In this document: positions 33,432 through 45,148 of the stretch, piece after piece
Layout: each line of letters begins with the position of its first letter
Numbering within the stretch: position 1 is the first letter of the stretch
From: Cordylochernes scorpioides
Taxonomy: Eukaryota > Arthropoda > Arachnida > Pseudoscorpiones > Chernetidae
Direction of reading: 5' to 3'
Assembly: GCA_030710605.1 (NCBI GenBank)
Contig: CP092869.1
Coordinates: 9,574,552 to 9,638,551, forward strand
Length of the DNA stretch: 64,000 bases
Notes under the pieces: model-generated
Told to the model about the DNA's origin: nothing
The model's database searches: none
Seen by the model: only the letters and a program-made list of their open reading frames with translations
Program-made: the position numbers and the translations under genes

Positions 33432-35153
33432 ACACTCTTGGACAAAACTTAAGGAAGTTGTATCTTTCAGCATGTATATCGGGATTTAGACAATAACTCT
33501 GAAAGATAATAGAGTGACCTTTATTGAAGACACACGAGATAACCAAGTGTGTATACACTCTTGGACAAAACTTAAGGAAGTTGTATCTTTCAGCATGTAT
33601 ATCGGGATTTAGACAATAACTCTGAAAGATAATAGAGTGACCTTTATTGAAGACACACGAGATAACCAAGTGTGTATACACTCATGGACAAAACTTAAGG
33701 AAGTTGTATCTTTCAGCATGTATATCGGGATTTAGACAATAACTCTGAAAGATAATAGAGTGACCTTTATTGAAGACACACGAGATAACCAAGTGTGTAT
33801 ACACTCATGGACAAAACTTAAGGAAGTTGTATCTTTCAGCATGTATATCGGGATTTAGACAATAACTCTGAAAGATAATAGAGTGACCTTTATTGAAGAC
33901 ACACGAGATAACCAAGTGTGTATACACTCATGGACAAAACTTAAGGAAGTTGTATCTTTCAGCATGTATATCGGGATTTAGACAATAACTCTGAAAGATA
34001 ATAGAGTGACCTTTATTGAAGACACACGAGATAACCAAGTGTGTATACACTCATGGACAAAACTTAAGGAAGTTGTATCTTTCAGCATGTATATCGGGAT
34101 TTAGACAATAACTCTGAAAGATAATAGAGTGACCTTTATTGAAGACACACGAGATAACCAAGTGTGTATACACTCATGGACAAAACTTAAGGAAGTTGTA
34201 TCTTTCAGCATGTATATCGGGATTTAGACAATAACTCTGAAAGATAATAGAGTGACCTTTATTGAAGACACACGAGATAACCAAGTGTGTATACACTCAT
34301 GGACAAAACTTAAGGAAGTTGTATCTTTCAGCATGTATATCGGGATTTAGACAATAACTCTGAAAGATAATAGAGTGACCTTTATTGAAGACACACGAGA
34401 TAACCAAGTGTGTATACACTCATGGACAAAACGTAAGGAAGTTATATCTTTCAGCATGTATATCGGGATTCAGACAATAACTCTGAAAGATAATAGAGTG
34501 ACCTTTATAGAAGACACACGAGATAACCAAGTGTGTATACACTCATGGACAAAACTTAAGTTGTACCTTTTAGCATGTATATCGGGATTCTGAAAATAAC
34601 TCTGAAAGATATTACAGTGACCTTTTTCGAAGACACACGAGATAACCAAGTGTGTATACACTCATGGAGAAAACTTAAGGAAGTTCTACATTTTAGCATG
34701 CATATCGGGATTCAGACAATAACTCTGAAAAATATTACAGCGACCTTTAATGAAGACACAAGAGATAACCAAGTGTGTATACACTCATGGAGAAAACCTA
34801 ATGAAGTTGTACCTTTTAGCATGTATATCGGGATTCACACAATAACTCTGAAAGATACACTCATAGACAAAACTTAAGGAAGTTGTACTTTTTAGCATGT
34901 ATATTAGGATTCAGAAATTAACTCTGAAAGATACACTCATGGACAACACTTAAGGAAGTTCTACCTTTCAGCATGTATATCGGGATTGAACAATAACTCT
35001 GAAAGATATTACAGTGATCTTTATTGAAGACATAAGAGATAACCAAGTTGTGTACAAAATTGCCTCTGTCTTCTTCAAAATAATAATAATAAATAAAAAC
35101 AGATAGGCAGTGACATCAAAGACTTTCCTCCTAAGTTTTGTCCATGAGTGTGT
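33432..35153. repeat. 123-bp tandem array with Tc1-like end words
   Basis: Exact 123-bp periodicity from 33432 (unit starts 33432, 33555, 33678 ...). About nine near-identical units are followed by four or more diverged or truncated ones to 35040. Each unit starts CACTCATGGACAAAACTTAA, which also closes the element in inverse at about 35130-35152. The layout is that of a non-autonomous TIR element whose interior expanded in tandem. Frames across the units are not genes. Confidence 0.85.
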
Positions 35154-35460
35154 ATCTATATTGCTGATATAATGTGATAAAAAAAAAACAAATACACATG
35201 TTTATTTATAAAAATTTCCGAGTATATAATAACCAACGCAGTATACTATACCCCTCCTTAAAATAGAAAATTATAGATATGTTCCATTATTCACGTATCT
35301 TGAGGGCCTAATTATTTCAGGTGGAAATATAAATAAAAATATTACTTGAAGAAAATTGTTAAAAAGAGAAAAATCCTTTTAACATCAAACATCGTGTCGC
35401 TTAGAAGTGAAATTATTTTTATTAATATTATACATTATATTAAATATATAAATATAAAAA

Positions 35461-36200
35461 TGGTTTGTTGTTGTGTTGTGTCCAGTGAAGAGCCTCAGAT
35501 GTCTCCATACATCTCTATCACAGCAGTCGCAATGTCCTCTATCTTGGACGTGTAAAGCTGCTGCTCTGGGTCCATGTCAATTTTCTGTTGTAGTCGTGTC
35601 CAATGAAGAGCCTCAGATGTCTCCAAACATTTCTATCACAGCAGTTGCAATGTCCTCTATCTTGGGTGTGTAAAGCTGCTGTTCTGGGTCCATGTCATTT
35701 TTCTGTTGTTGTCGTGTCCAATTAAGAGCCTCAGATGTCTCCATACATTTCTATCACAGCAGTTGCAATGTCCTCAATCTTGGGTGTGTAAAGCTGCTGC
35801 TCTGGGTCCATGTCAATTTTCTGTTGTTGTTGTCGTGTCCAATGAAGAGCCTCAGATGCCTCCATACATTTATATCACAGCAGTCGCAATGTCCTCTATC
35901 TTGGGTGTGTAAAGCTGCTGTTCTGGGTCAATATCAATTTTCTGCAAGGCTGCGAGCATGGGAATATCTGGGTAGATGTTAGTTCCACACCAGGACAATT
36001 GTTGCATGTCTTATAGGTTTTTGTGCCATCTGGATGTATTGCCAATCCTTTATAGTGCTTCGTTCTGAGTCTTGTTATTGATATTTCTTATTTTTTGATG
36101 AATTATCTTGTATTTTGCCAAAGCATCAGGGTCAAATAATGACATTTGTTTATCCTTTGCCTGAATTTTCTGGCTAAAAATAGATTCATTTATATTGAAT
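35461..36200 (-). pseudogene. LINE C-terminal fragment with 3' tandem repeats
   Basis: Units of 112-118 bp at 35473-35940. Upstream on the minus strand is a frame with CNNCPGVEL, a zinc-knuckle start, and the preceding QKIRNINNKTQNEA region. Paralogue in copy B at 60940-61420. Confidence 0.65.
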
Positions 36201-36225
36201 AATAATATATAAATAAAAGCGAAGA

Positions 36226-36546
36226 TGGTCTCTCCCGTCAAAATAAACATCAAAACTAGACCAAAACTTGTGGCTTTGTCATCGACCCGAGATGTTTGTT
36301 TGGGCGACGGTCAATAGATGGCGTCAAGTTTTGACGTTTATTTTGACGGAAGAGATAACCTTTGCTTTTATATATCAATTTACTCCCAGAAAAAGTTCCA
36401 TCTATGTAAATAAATATATATATAACGTCAAAACTAGACTCCATCTATTGGCCGTCGCCCAAACTAGCATTACGGGTCGGTGACAAAGCCACAAGTTTTG
36501 GTCTAGTTTCGATGTATATTTTGACGGGAGAGGGGAATCATTACTT
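36226..36546. repeat. Two FB3 foldback elements
   Basis: 36230-36353 and 36424-36540 each pair GTCAAAATAAACATC-type and GATGGCGT...TTTTGACGG-type arms around GACCCGAG. Further copies at 37598-37751, 61542-61663 and 61741-61850; an arm starts at 63990. Confidence 0.7.
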
Positions 36547-36899
36547 TTATATATATTATTATACAATCTAAATATATATAAACCTTTTTTATTATATATT
36601 TATATATGTCGTAAAAAAAGATGTATTTTAGGTACGTTACCAATTCATTCATGCAGTCGTGGATTGAAGTGAAATGATAACTTTTATATTCAAAATTGTA
36701 TTTTTTTTAATGATTATTTTTTAAGAACAAAGCAGTTTGCATACATATCATTTAATAATAAAAATCTAAGTATATATAAAAAACATCTTGGGTTGTACTA
36801 CTTTTGTTAATGATTTTAAAAAATTAACTCTGTGTTAATTCTATGATTATTTAAATTATAATTATATTAATGAATAATAAAAATCATATTTTTATTATG

Positions 36900-37192
36900 T
36901 CATATATATATATATAAATCAATGTTTGCATGTTTGTTTGTTTGTATGTCCGGTATACAGGCTATTTAAATAATATATATATAAATCAATTATTAAAACT
37001 ATATATTCAAATTATTCTACTTAGCTCACGAACAGCGCCCTCTATCAAAGATTAGATTGAATTATGTTGATGCAAACAAATAGATAATGCTAATAACAAA
37101 CAATTATTTTAAAAATCTCATCTAAATATATATTACTCGGGTAGATATGCACACGGGTCAATACCGGGGCGAAGCCCGGGTCACCCGTCTAG
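36900..37192 (+). mobile_element. Short Helitron, only in copy A
   Basis: The 3' end has hairpin CCGGGGCGAAGCCCGG, spacer and CTAG before T (37189-37192). The 5' end is taken at TCATATATATATATATAAATC, but is preceded by G rather than A, so that edge is less sure. The core ATATTCAAATTATTCTACTT and AACAGCGCCCTCTATCAA are shared with the Helitron at 41929. Confidence 0.65.
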
Positions 37193-37194
37193 TA

Positions 37195-37476
37195 TGTTAT
37201 ATAAAAATATTATTTTATATAAAATTATATTTCATAGATTCAAATATTCTGTTAAGTATACCACCAGATGTCGTGTCTTCCCTTTATATAACCTATTGTT
37301 GTTTCCCGATGGCCGGCTCAAACCTTTTGTAATTATGTAAATATATTCTTTGTTTTCTTTATTATTAAGCCTTAAAACAGGTATTGCTCTTATAAAATTA
37401 TGATTTTTATATATTCCTTTAGGTCAATTAAAGAAAATTGTGATTCAAAGTTAATTTCATTTTTACTCCGACTGCA
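37195..37476 (+). repeat. LTR-like repeat (282 bp)
   Basis: TGTTATATAAAAATATT to CGACTGCA. Paralogue at 63203-63489. Confidence 0.6.
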
Positions 37477-37597
37477 ATATAACGGACATATTAATTACCA
37501 AGCAAATGATCAATAATTCTATATCAAATCATCTGAATAATATTCCAAAATGAGCGGCGAAATCATTTTTCATAGAAAAAATATACATAAAGATACA

Positions 37598-37751
37598 AAG
37601 GTCACTTCTCCCGTCAAAATAGACGTCAAAACTTGACGCCATCTATTGTCTGTCGCCGCAAACTAGCGGTCTCGAGTCGAAGAGTTTGCTGTGACCGTCA
37701 ATAGATGGCGTTTAGTTTTGACGTCTATTTTGACGGGAGAGGTGACCTTTG
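37598..37751. repeat. FB3 foldback element, best copy
   Basis: GGTCACTTCTCCCGTCAAAA and its inverse TTTTGACGGGAGAGGTGACC close a long hairpin whose arms also contain GACGCCATCTATTG. Confidence 0.8.
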
Positions 37752-38582
37752 TCTCTTTAGATCAAAATCCTCCTGGCAAAATTTCCATCTATATATATTC
37801 ATACCTCTCCGAATTTTAGAATTTTAGAAAGACAGTAATGGTGAAATTACAGACTGTCGTGATGTGTATATTGCCTACCTATTGGTGAGAAAACCAAGGA
37901 CTGACAGAATAACCGATGAAGATGTCCTAAACATTTATTTATTTATTATCAAATCAGACGCGATATCCTCCCAAAGGATGCTTGTGTCAAGAAACAACAC
38001 TAAGATACTATATTACAGAAACAATTGAAAAAAAAAATAAAAACAACCAATGAAACAAATACAAATATATACATAGTTAGCAATTAAGTTTTTTTTTTAA
38101 CCAAGAGAGAAAATCATAGATATATTTACAGAATTTTCTAAGTTCAAAATATGAGTCCTTACTGTTTATAAACATGAAAAGATCCTTTTATTCAATGTCT
38201 TCCAGCTTTCTGTAGTTCTGGAAGACACTCAATAAGCAGGTGACTGGATTCGAAGAAAGCTATTTAAGACGTTTCAGAGGACAACAACAGAATGTTTAGA
38301 CATCTTAAACTACACTCGAAGTGGTTAGCAATTATTAGACAGGACTTTAATTTTATAGTTCAAATTCCTATCGGCAAAATATCCACTCCATTATTAATAT
38401 TTTAAATTGGTCTCTATCGGTGGTTAAGCCTGAACAATAATTTATAATTCTGATTTTAGAAGTAGCTCGAGCAGAACTTCATAAATTAGCGAAAGCTCCA
38501 GTGGAGCCATTGTTGTTCACAGTTTAATTGTCGTTTTACAGATGATTTGTCGTTCAATTTTAACTTAATGATCGTTTGATTC
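37752..38582. other. Spacer, possible LINE 3' UTR remnant
   Basis: CAGACGCGATATCCTCCCAA at about 37957 resembles 39868-39880 beside a LINE tail. No clear gene. Confidence 0.35.
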
Positions 38583-38790
38583 ATCTTCTTCTTCTTCCTT
38601 ATCTCCACTTAATCATATTAGGATATCAAGTTGTGACCCTTGATGGTGTCTGTTTGACAACCATCATGACTGGGTGAAATAGAATGCGTCTGCCTTTGTC
38701 ATTAAGACTGGGAGCAATACTCAGTGGCATGCTGACTTAGCTCTAAAAGAAATGGCCGCCTCTGACAGGAGGTACAGATGCCATGTATTC
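38583..38790 (+). repeat. (TTC)n-headed SINE-like repeat
   Basis: Second copy of the repeat at 27838, with an additional 60-bp block (GTGTCTGTTTGACAACCATC) absent there. Confidence 0.5.
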
Positions 38791-38809
38791 ATAGATACAG
38801 TAAACGAAG

Positions 38810-39165
38810 ACATTAAGACACGAACGTTTCTTTTAGACACACATACACACACACACAAAAATCTACTGTCCTTACTGCGATGAAAAAAAAAATTTATCGG
38901 AAGAGCTTGACTCATCAGTGATCAACTCTCCCAGCGGGTTCACCAATTTGATCTACCAGACCGCTTCTTAGAGCTCTAATACTGTATTGGATCATTCTGC
39001 TTATATATGTTACACTGAAGGGTGGAATCTTAGAAATGGTATTTAAGTGAACTATGGACATAAGCTTTTGGGACAGTAGAATTATGTATAGATATTTGCA
39101 TCGAGCAATGCTCTTTGGTAAACAATAAGGACAAGGCCTGCTGGGAATAAATTTTAATGTTTTAA
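38810..39165 (+). repeat. R1 repeat, near-full copy
   Basis: Same order of blocks as 8617-8970, with an inserted CA microsatellite near the start. Confidence 0.65.
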
Positions 39166-39328
39166 ATTCCTATGTATAGATGGCGTGTTATTGTCTTATA
39201 TTTATAGATATGTTTAAAATACTTCCATTCAGAAGTGATCAAATAGTTTTATTAGAATCAAACCTATCATTTTTATGCAATCGAAAAAAGCGATAATTGT
39301 ATTTCCTAAGTATTCCCTACTGTTGTAA

Positions 39329-39640
39329 TACCCACTCTTCTTCACCGCTAGACAACAGACAATAAAAAATGTTGTAGATCTATATCAATTTGTAAATAGC
39401 AGAGAGCATTGTCATAGGTTTAACTTTTTTTGTGAATATTTTTGTGATTATCTTTCAAACCTGAAAGGTTCAGGTTCCTAATATATATTATTGTTTCTCT
39501 TTTTATTTTTGATTACTTTTTCTTGTATGATATGCTTATAACTGTTTCTGTTTTAAAAAAATGTAAATCAACGCAATTATCCCTAGCAGGGATATCGCGT
39601 TTTGTGTGTTGAAATAAATACAAAAATTTAAAAAAAGTAT
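39329..39640 (+). repeat. LINE 3' UTR fragment
   Basis: Close match to 3280-3565, including CCTGAAAGGTTCAGGTTCCT and GGGATATCGCGTTTTG. Confidence 0.65.
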
Positions 39641-39867
39641 GAGTTGTCACATTTGTCTAGTTTCTATTCCTTTTTCTCTTCAGACCACCATTGTCTGAAC
39701 TTCCATCTTTATAAATACCATCAGGTATGTTTATGTGATGGATCTTAGTTGACAATCACCTTGCAGTTCTTGTGTATTGTTCACTCATTAGGCTTACATT
39801 GGCTTTGTTGTCTTGTCCTTTAATCGGAAAATCTATGCTTTTCATTTTTCCATTTTATAAATCAACC

Positions 39868-40150
39868 AGACGCGATATTGAAATATTTGCGCCTATTACT
39901 GAGGAAACAGACAGAACAACAAAAAAATTAAAACTTAGAAATTAAATATTTATAAATGTTCATGTATTATTCGACAGAGTTCATAAAATTTATATAGACA
40001 AAGATGTAAGAGATTTAAATGATTTAGATCAGGGAACAAACGATGTCTCACTTCTGTAAAGTTCGGACAGACGTAGATAAGGTGAAGATCAGTTTGTTCA
40101 GTTTCTCCACAAGAACAATTAGGTATGGAAAAGTTGTGCTGTAAGCTCAA
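39868..40150 (-). pseudogene. LINE C-terminal zinc-knuckle fragment
   Basis: A 66-codon minus-strand frame contains CSCGETEQTDLHLIYVCPNF, the Cys-Cys-His-Cys knuckle at the end of several LINE ORF2 proteins, then a short tail and a stop. The upstream RT is missing. It is probably a different LINE from those at 3.1 and 18.5 kb, because the linker sequence differs. Confidence 0.6.
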
Positions 40151-40222
40151 ATATTTCAGAAATGTCTACAAAAAACAGAAGCTTCATTACATAGCATCGT
40201 TAAACACCATCACCAATAAAAA

Positions 40223-40490
40223 GGGGGGTCGGTGGAAGGATGGCTAAATCATTGGTTTTCGACCGCTACGACCCGGTTTCGATTCCCGCATTGGGCACAT
40301 TTTCTGATTAAAAAATTAAATAAAATACTCCGATGGCCCCCGATTCTTGCAAAGGTCCAACCCCACCAGCGAGTGCAAGTAACCAAACGGGGCTCTGGCA
40401 CATTTGTAATGTGTACTTCTGGGTACTTCTACACAGCATGATTATCATTGTCTGTACTACTTGTGCTAGGGATAAGAAAAAGAAAGAGAA
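40223..40490 (+). mobile_element. SINE-1 copy
   Basis: tRNA-like head, CCAACCCCACCAGCGAGTGC body and A-rich tail; shorter in the middle than the copy at 43113. Confidence 0.7.
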
Positions 40491-40859
40491 AAACAATAAT
40501 AAACCTTCAAGTACACGCTAAATATACAAAATGAACATTCCACACTTGAGCTATTTAGTGGAAAATTGACGAATTCGTTGGGAAGATTCACCATTGATGG
40601 ATATTGAGATATTAAAGGAAAGATCTCCCTTTATACCAAAACTGTTCTCATCTAGCGGCTGTCTGATTGTCGGGCCGTGGTCTCTAGTTGGGAATTTGCC
40701 AAACTTTGTTATCAGATCTGCTAGTTGTTTTGAGAGGATCGTGAATTGACACATAGATTCTGCGCCTAATTTAATAAGAGAAACGTATTTTCCTTTTTAA
40801 TAAATAAATAGAATGATAATATTTATAGTTAAGATTACTTTTTTAAATAAAGTAAGTTA

Positions 40860-41040
40860 TCCCCATTGTCTTGGCTCCGTTGAAAATATATTGGGAGGAC
40901 TTTGCTCATCAGTGGTGAACCTTCCAAGAGGTTTTGCCAGTTTTGCCGCTATTTTTATTATATATGCTACACTGTAGGGTGGAATCCTGCTTATGATATT
41001 TAAGTTAACTATGCAAATAGGTTTTAGGAATAGTATAGAA
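40860..41040 (+). repeat. Diverged R1 fragment
   Basis: Matches R1 from the GGGAGG...CTCATCAGTGGTGAACC hairpin onward, with deletions. Confidence 0.5.
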
Positions 41041-41557
41041 ATAAAATAAAATATCATTTATAAAATAATGGAACAAAAAAAACGTTTTAAGAATTTATTA
41101 ATAGCAAGAAAATACTGTGTTCGGAATATACTAATAAAAAAAAAGAAAATGAAAGAGTGCATCTCTTGATCAAGAAAATGAATGCTACTGATAACCTACC
41201 ACCATCTATCCTACTAATGTAACAATCTTAGCCACAGTATTGTCATTCATCACATGTTTTGTCGTTTTTAAGAAAAGGTAAAACAGTTAATTGGTGAAAT
41301 ATATTAAATCAAAAGATAATAAAAGAACGTACCACAAGATTTGTGTTGAAAAAAATAAAGTATATTTCAATGGAGATTATTGTAAGGTATGTATATTGTA
41401 TAGATGCAAGGGCAGTTATGCCTATATCGTCCGTAGCTCAATCATTTGACTGAGCTAAATTTCTCTTCTGTATGGTAAAATATTGAAAAAAAGAAACTAA
41501 TTATCAATATCGCTATGTGGAAAATTAGAAAAGACAAACTTCAGGATGACGCAACAA
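41041..41557. other. Spacer, nothing recognised
   Basis: AT-rich, no supported feature. Confidence 0.4.
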
Positions 41558-41868
41558 TTTATTTAAGGCAAGAACAAACTATAATTGATAAAATACAATA
41601 TAGTCTTATAAGCTTATGCCCATAGTTTTCTTGAAAATCATTTCTGAGATTCCAACCTTCATTGCTGCGTATATAAGCAGAATCGTCCAATACAGTATTA
41701 GAGCTCTGAGAAGCGGTCTGGTAGAATAAATTAGCGAAACCGCTGGGAGGGTTCACCACTGATGAGCAAAGCCCTCCCAATATATTTTTTCATCGCTGTA
41801 AGGACAGTAGAAGTTGGTATTGTGTATAAAAGAAACATCCGTGCTTTTAAATCCTTTCATTTTAAAAT
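41558..41868 (-). repeat. R1 repeat, reverse copy
   Basis: Near full length; GTAAGGACAGTAGAAG at 41799 and the AAATCCTTTCATTT end at about 41850 define the outer edge. Confidence 0.65.
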
Positions 41869-41928
41869 ACAATATAAACAATGTGGGAAGTTTACGGAGT
41901 AACAAAATATAAACATAAAAATTAATAA

Positions 41929-42453
41929 TCTACTTATATAATTGCCTTATTCTGTCTGTGTGAAGTTCACTGTGTGAAGTTCACGGATAGATTTTGGTCA
42001 GAATGGATAAAATAAAAAAAGTGTCAAGGGGAATCGAACCCACGACCTTCCGCTTACCGGGCAGATGCCATGACCACTAGGCTACCCTGGACATATTTTT
42101 CCGTTCATAAATTATATATAAATTAAATATTAAAACTATATATTCAAATTATTCTACTTAGCTCACGAACAGCGCCCTCTATCAAGGTTATAAATACGTT
42201 TAAAATCGAAATCTTCTCAAAATTTATTAATAATAGTTCGCTTACTAATTAGAATACTTGATCTAAATCGAAATATTTATAGACGCTCGCTCGATTTGAA
42301 GATTTATATCGTAACTAATCTGACTGTAAAGTTTGGAGCGGGACGTTTCACAAGAGTGACATCCACGGCGCCAATTTATAATTGTAACGAATAGTGTTTG
42401 AATAAAACATTTAATCAGGTAAAACCCGGGCGTTGCCCGGGTCATTCGTCTAG
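41929..42453 (+). mobile_element. Non-autonomous Helitron with tRNA-like insert (525 bp)
   Basis: A|TCTACTTATATAATTGCC at the left; hairpin ACCCGGGC-GTT-GCCCGGGT, spacer and CTAG|T at the right. Both termini and the A|T target are intact, making this the best-defined Helitron here. It carries a minus-strand tRNA-like sequence and the GGGACGTTTCACAAGAG block shared with 15003-15180. Confidence 0.85.
42022..42092 (-). tRNA. tRNA-Thr(GGT)-like pseudogene
   Basis: Minus strand: acceptor GTCCAGG/CCTTGAC (one mismatch), D arm GCCTAGTGGTCATGGC, anticodon stem TCTGC/GCGGA with loop CCGGTAA (anticodon GGT), and T arm GTGGGTTCGATTCCC. Position 33 is C instead of the near-universal U, arguing against a working tRNA. 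Confidence 0.5.
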
Positions 42454-42874
42454 TTTTTTAATAACATAATAAATACTTTGGTAAAATATATTTCAATTTT
42501 TTAAATCAAACAAGATATTTTTTAAAAATTAGCATTTCCTGATCGTGTAACAGAAAATTTCTCTAATGGATTATTTCATTTGTCAGAATAAATGCTATTT
42601 CCATTAATTATTAATTTCATTTTATTCCGACAGATGGCGTAAGCCATCAGTAACATTTAGTTCCACAATAAGGAGATGCCTTTTACTCAATTCATTCATC
42701 TGATTGCAGAAATTTATTTTAAATACTTTTTCAACTCTTCCGCAAATAACAATTAAGAAGTAAATTAAATATTTAAAAGCTAGGTTATGTTTTCTTTATT
42801 AACCATAACAGAAATCTCTATAATATTTGCGTATTTTAAATTTAAGAAAATATTTTCTAGAAATTATTCTATTA
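42454..42874. other. AT-rich spacer
   Basis: Contains ATTTTATTCCGACAGATGGC, also seen inverted near 29775 and 44550. No gene. Confidence 0.4.
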
Positions 42875-42993
42875 CAGTTAAACCTGTTTATAGCGCCCCC
42901 TCTTGGGACTCCCCAAAATAGGGTGTTATAGAGAGGGGGTGCTATAGACAGTAATACGTATTTAAAACCGAGCGCTATAGACAGGTTTAACTG
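42875..42993. mobile_element. 119-bp MITE, pogo-like termini
   Basis: CAGTTAAACCTGTTTATAGC and its inverse, flanked by TA on both sides. TIR words of this type occur in pogo/Tigger-like elements; that assignment is from family knowledge. Confidence 0.75.
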
Positions 42994-43112
42994 TATTTAT
43001 TTATTGGGTTCAATTTTTCGAATATTTACATATCAAATCTGGAAAATTTTAAATGAGACCATTTTATAAACTGCATGATAAAAATAGACTTTGAGTTTAA
43101 AACAAGAATTAT

Positions 43113-43429
43113 GGGGGTCGGTGGAAGGCTGGTTAAACCGTTTGGTTTACGACCACTACGACCCGGGTTCGATCCCCGCATTGGACACTTTTTTCTGTTT
43201 AAAAAAAAAAAAATGCACCAATGGCCCCCCGATTCTTGCAAAAGTCCAACCCCACCAGCGAGTGCAAGTAACCAAACGGGGCTTTGGCACATTTGTAAGT
43301 GCAAAGTCGAACTGCTTTCACATGTGTAGACATGTGGTGCGCTTACAGTAAAAAGCAGTCGCTAAATACCCACCATGATTATCATGGCCTGTACCACGTG
43401 TACTAGGGATAAGCAAAAAAAAAAAAAAA
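43113..43429 (+). mobile_element. SINE-1, best copy with target duplication
   Basis: AACAAGAATTAT precedes the head (43101-43112) and follows the A-tail (43428-43439): a 12-bp target duplication typical of LINE-driven insertion. Head, B box, body and poly-A are all present. Confidence 0.85.
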
Positions 43430-43481
43430 CAAGAATTATTCAAATAAAGAAAACCTTAAGAACGATCGTGAATTTATTATA

Positions 43482-43878
43482 CACTGGCCCGCAAAATTAA
43501 ATGAACAACATATTTTTTTCATTTATCTCAAAATTTATTGAACATTTTTCAATGAAATTTTATACACAAATTTATTATTCTATTATTGATTAGAATACCC
43601 GAAATCAAAGAATTATAACACGTATTTTATGCAAATTAGCCCGTCAAGCAATGATCCTCTTGCAGTCAGTGCATAAATATCTTGGATATTGTTGTTAATA
43701 TGGGGTGTGATCGCCTTTAACTGATAGACAGGCTCTACATCGGTGACCCATACTAAGAATTAGGGAGTTTATCAGCTCCTGTGGAATCAACGCCCACTCT
43801 TGTGTTAAGGCTGTTTCTAGCTAATGAGTGTTTCTATGAGGGGGTTGGAGGGATGAGATCCGCCGTCCTAGGTTGTCC
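43482..43878 (-). pseudogene. Tc1-like transposase 3' fragment with terminal repeat
   Basis: Minus strand 43702-43800 encodes QEWALIPQELINSLI and ends VKGDHTPY-stop, the characteristic C-terminus of Tc1-family transposases. Beyond it lies a TIR-like end, CACTGGCCCGCAAAATTAA, next to TA at 43480. The catalytic DDE region is absent. The fragment abuts the left edge of duplication copy B. Confidence 0.75.
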
Positions 43879-44907
43879 CACAAGCCGCATTATATTATAT
43901 TGTATTATAGTTAATTATTTGATTACCAGTCTCTAAATGCATAGAAGCATAGGGCGCTTCTATGGATCAATTTTCTCCCGGCAATTTTTCCATCTATAGT
44001 CTCTAAATGGTCCAATAAAAGTTTCGTTAGAAGAAATAAGAATTCTTACCTTAAAGAAAAGGTTGTCAGATGTTAGCAGCCTCATTTAGAAGAAGGGAAA
44101 CGCGGAGTGAGAAGCGGTGTTTGATGAAAGGGAAGCTATTCCTGGCGACTGAGACAATGCTAGTTGTCGACTACCTAGCACCTGCCTGGCAAGTGTTGTC
44201 ATCTCTACACCTATCCTGCATACCTAGCTCAAATATTCATAAATCTCATTTGGTAAACAGCATTCATGGATAAAATATTTTCAGGTCTCAAAGCCCTTTT
44301 ATAGTAGTAATATTAACTAAATTTATAACTTGAAAAAATAGTTTAATTGTTTATTGTAGTGAAATTGTTTAATTTCAAAAAAGAATCTTACGCGTCTAAA
44401 ATAGTTTAGAATTTTCATAACAGATGGCGCGCTAGTGCATCATAATTGAAAAAAAAAATAGTACAAATGTAATATTGTACTGGGATAAGGTTACTAAATT
44501 ATGAAAAAAGGCATCTCCTAATCTTAAAACTGAAAGTTGTTGATGGCTTGCGCCATCTATCGGAATAAATATAAACAATTCTCGTTTTTTAAAAATCAAT
44601 GAGAATAGTTGAAATGTATCCCCTTCCAATATATATTTTTTTCTATTTCTGTAACGACAATAGAAGTTTGTTTTATATTTATGAAAAGAAACATTCTTTC
44701 TTTGATGCTTCCATTCATTATATATTAAGGCACTTTATAGCTTTATAATAAGTCCAATTTACATCAAAATAGGGGTTCCAAATATCACAATATTATCTCC
44801 AGATGGAAATCTGGTCACCTGCGCCCTCTAGTCTATAAAGAGGGGGCCAAAAGCTTCCCCATGTGCACTAGGTACAAAACCGAAGAGGCCATTCCCCAAC
44901 ATATACT

Positions 44908-45148
44908 AAATTAGATAATAAAAAGGCATATATTGGATTCAATAAAAGATTTATTTCGCCAATATTTCGGCTGGCTGAACGCCAACCTTTTATCAAGGCA
45001 TTACATTTTTGTATAAACAAACTCACTATGCGCCGCTGAGTTTGTTTATACAAATTTTTAATGCCTTGGTGAAGGTTGGCGTTCAACCAGCCGAAATATT
45101 GGCAAAAAATATTTTATTAAATCCAATATATGTATTTTTATTATCTAA
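44908..45148. repeat. IR1 element (copy B)
   Basis: Counterpart of 30134-30368. Confidence 0.7.

Larger units (their letters stand above)
29106..37571 (+). repeat. Segmental duplication, copy A (8.47 kb)
   Basis: Begins CACAAGCCGCATTATATTAT and ends at AAATCATTTTTC. Colinear with 43879-63574 in direct orientation, with high identity over long stretches (for example 29140-29700 with 43895-44480). It lacks the palindromic PLE, the 7.2-kb TIR element and the mariner of copy B, but has a Helitron at 36900-37192 and more 123-bp repeat units. Confidence 0.85.

Noticed and set aside
33430-34877. Frames with repeated TRDNQVCIHSW
   Set aside because: Produced by the 123-bp tandem array; 123 is a multiple of 3, so the frame stays open without selection.
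33432-35040. Possible CRISPR array from regular 123-bp spacing
   Set aside because: The whole unit is repeated with no variable spacers, the context is eukaryotic and no cas genes exist.
42022-42092. Functional tRNA-Thr gene
   Set aside because: C at position 33 and an acceptor mismatch make function unlikely; kept only as a tRNA-like passenger.
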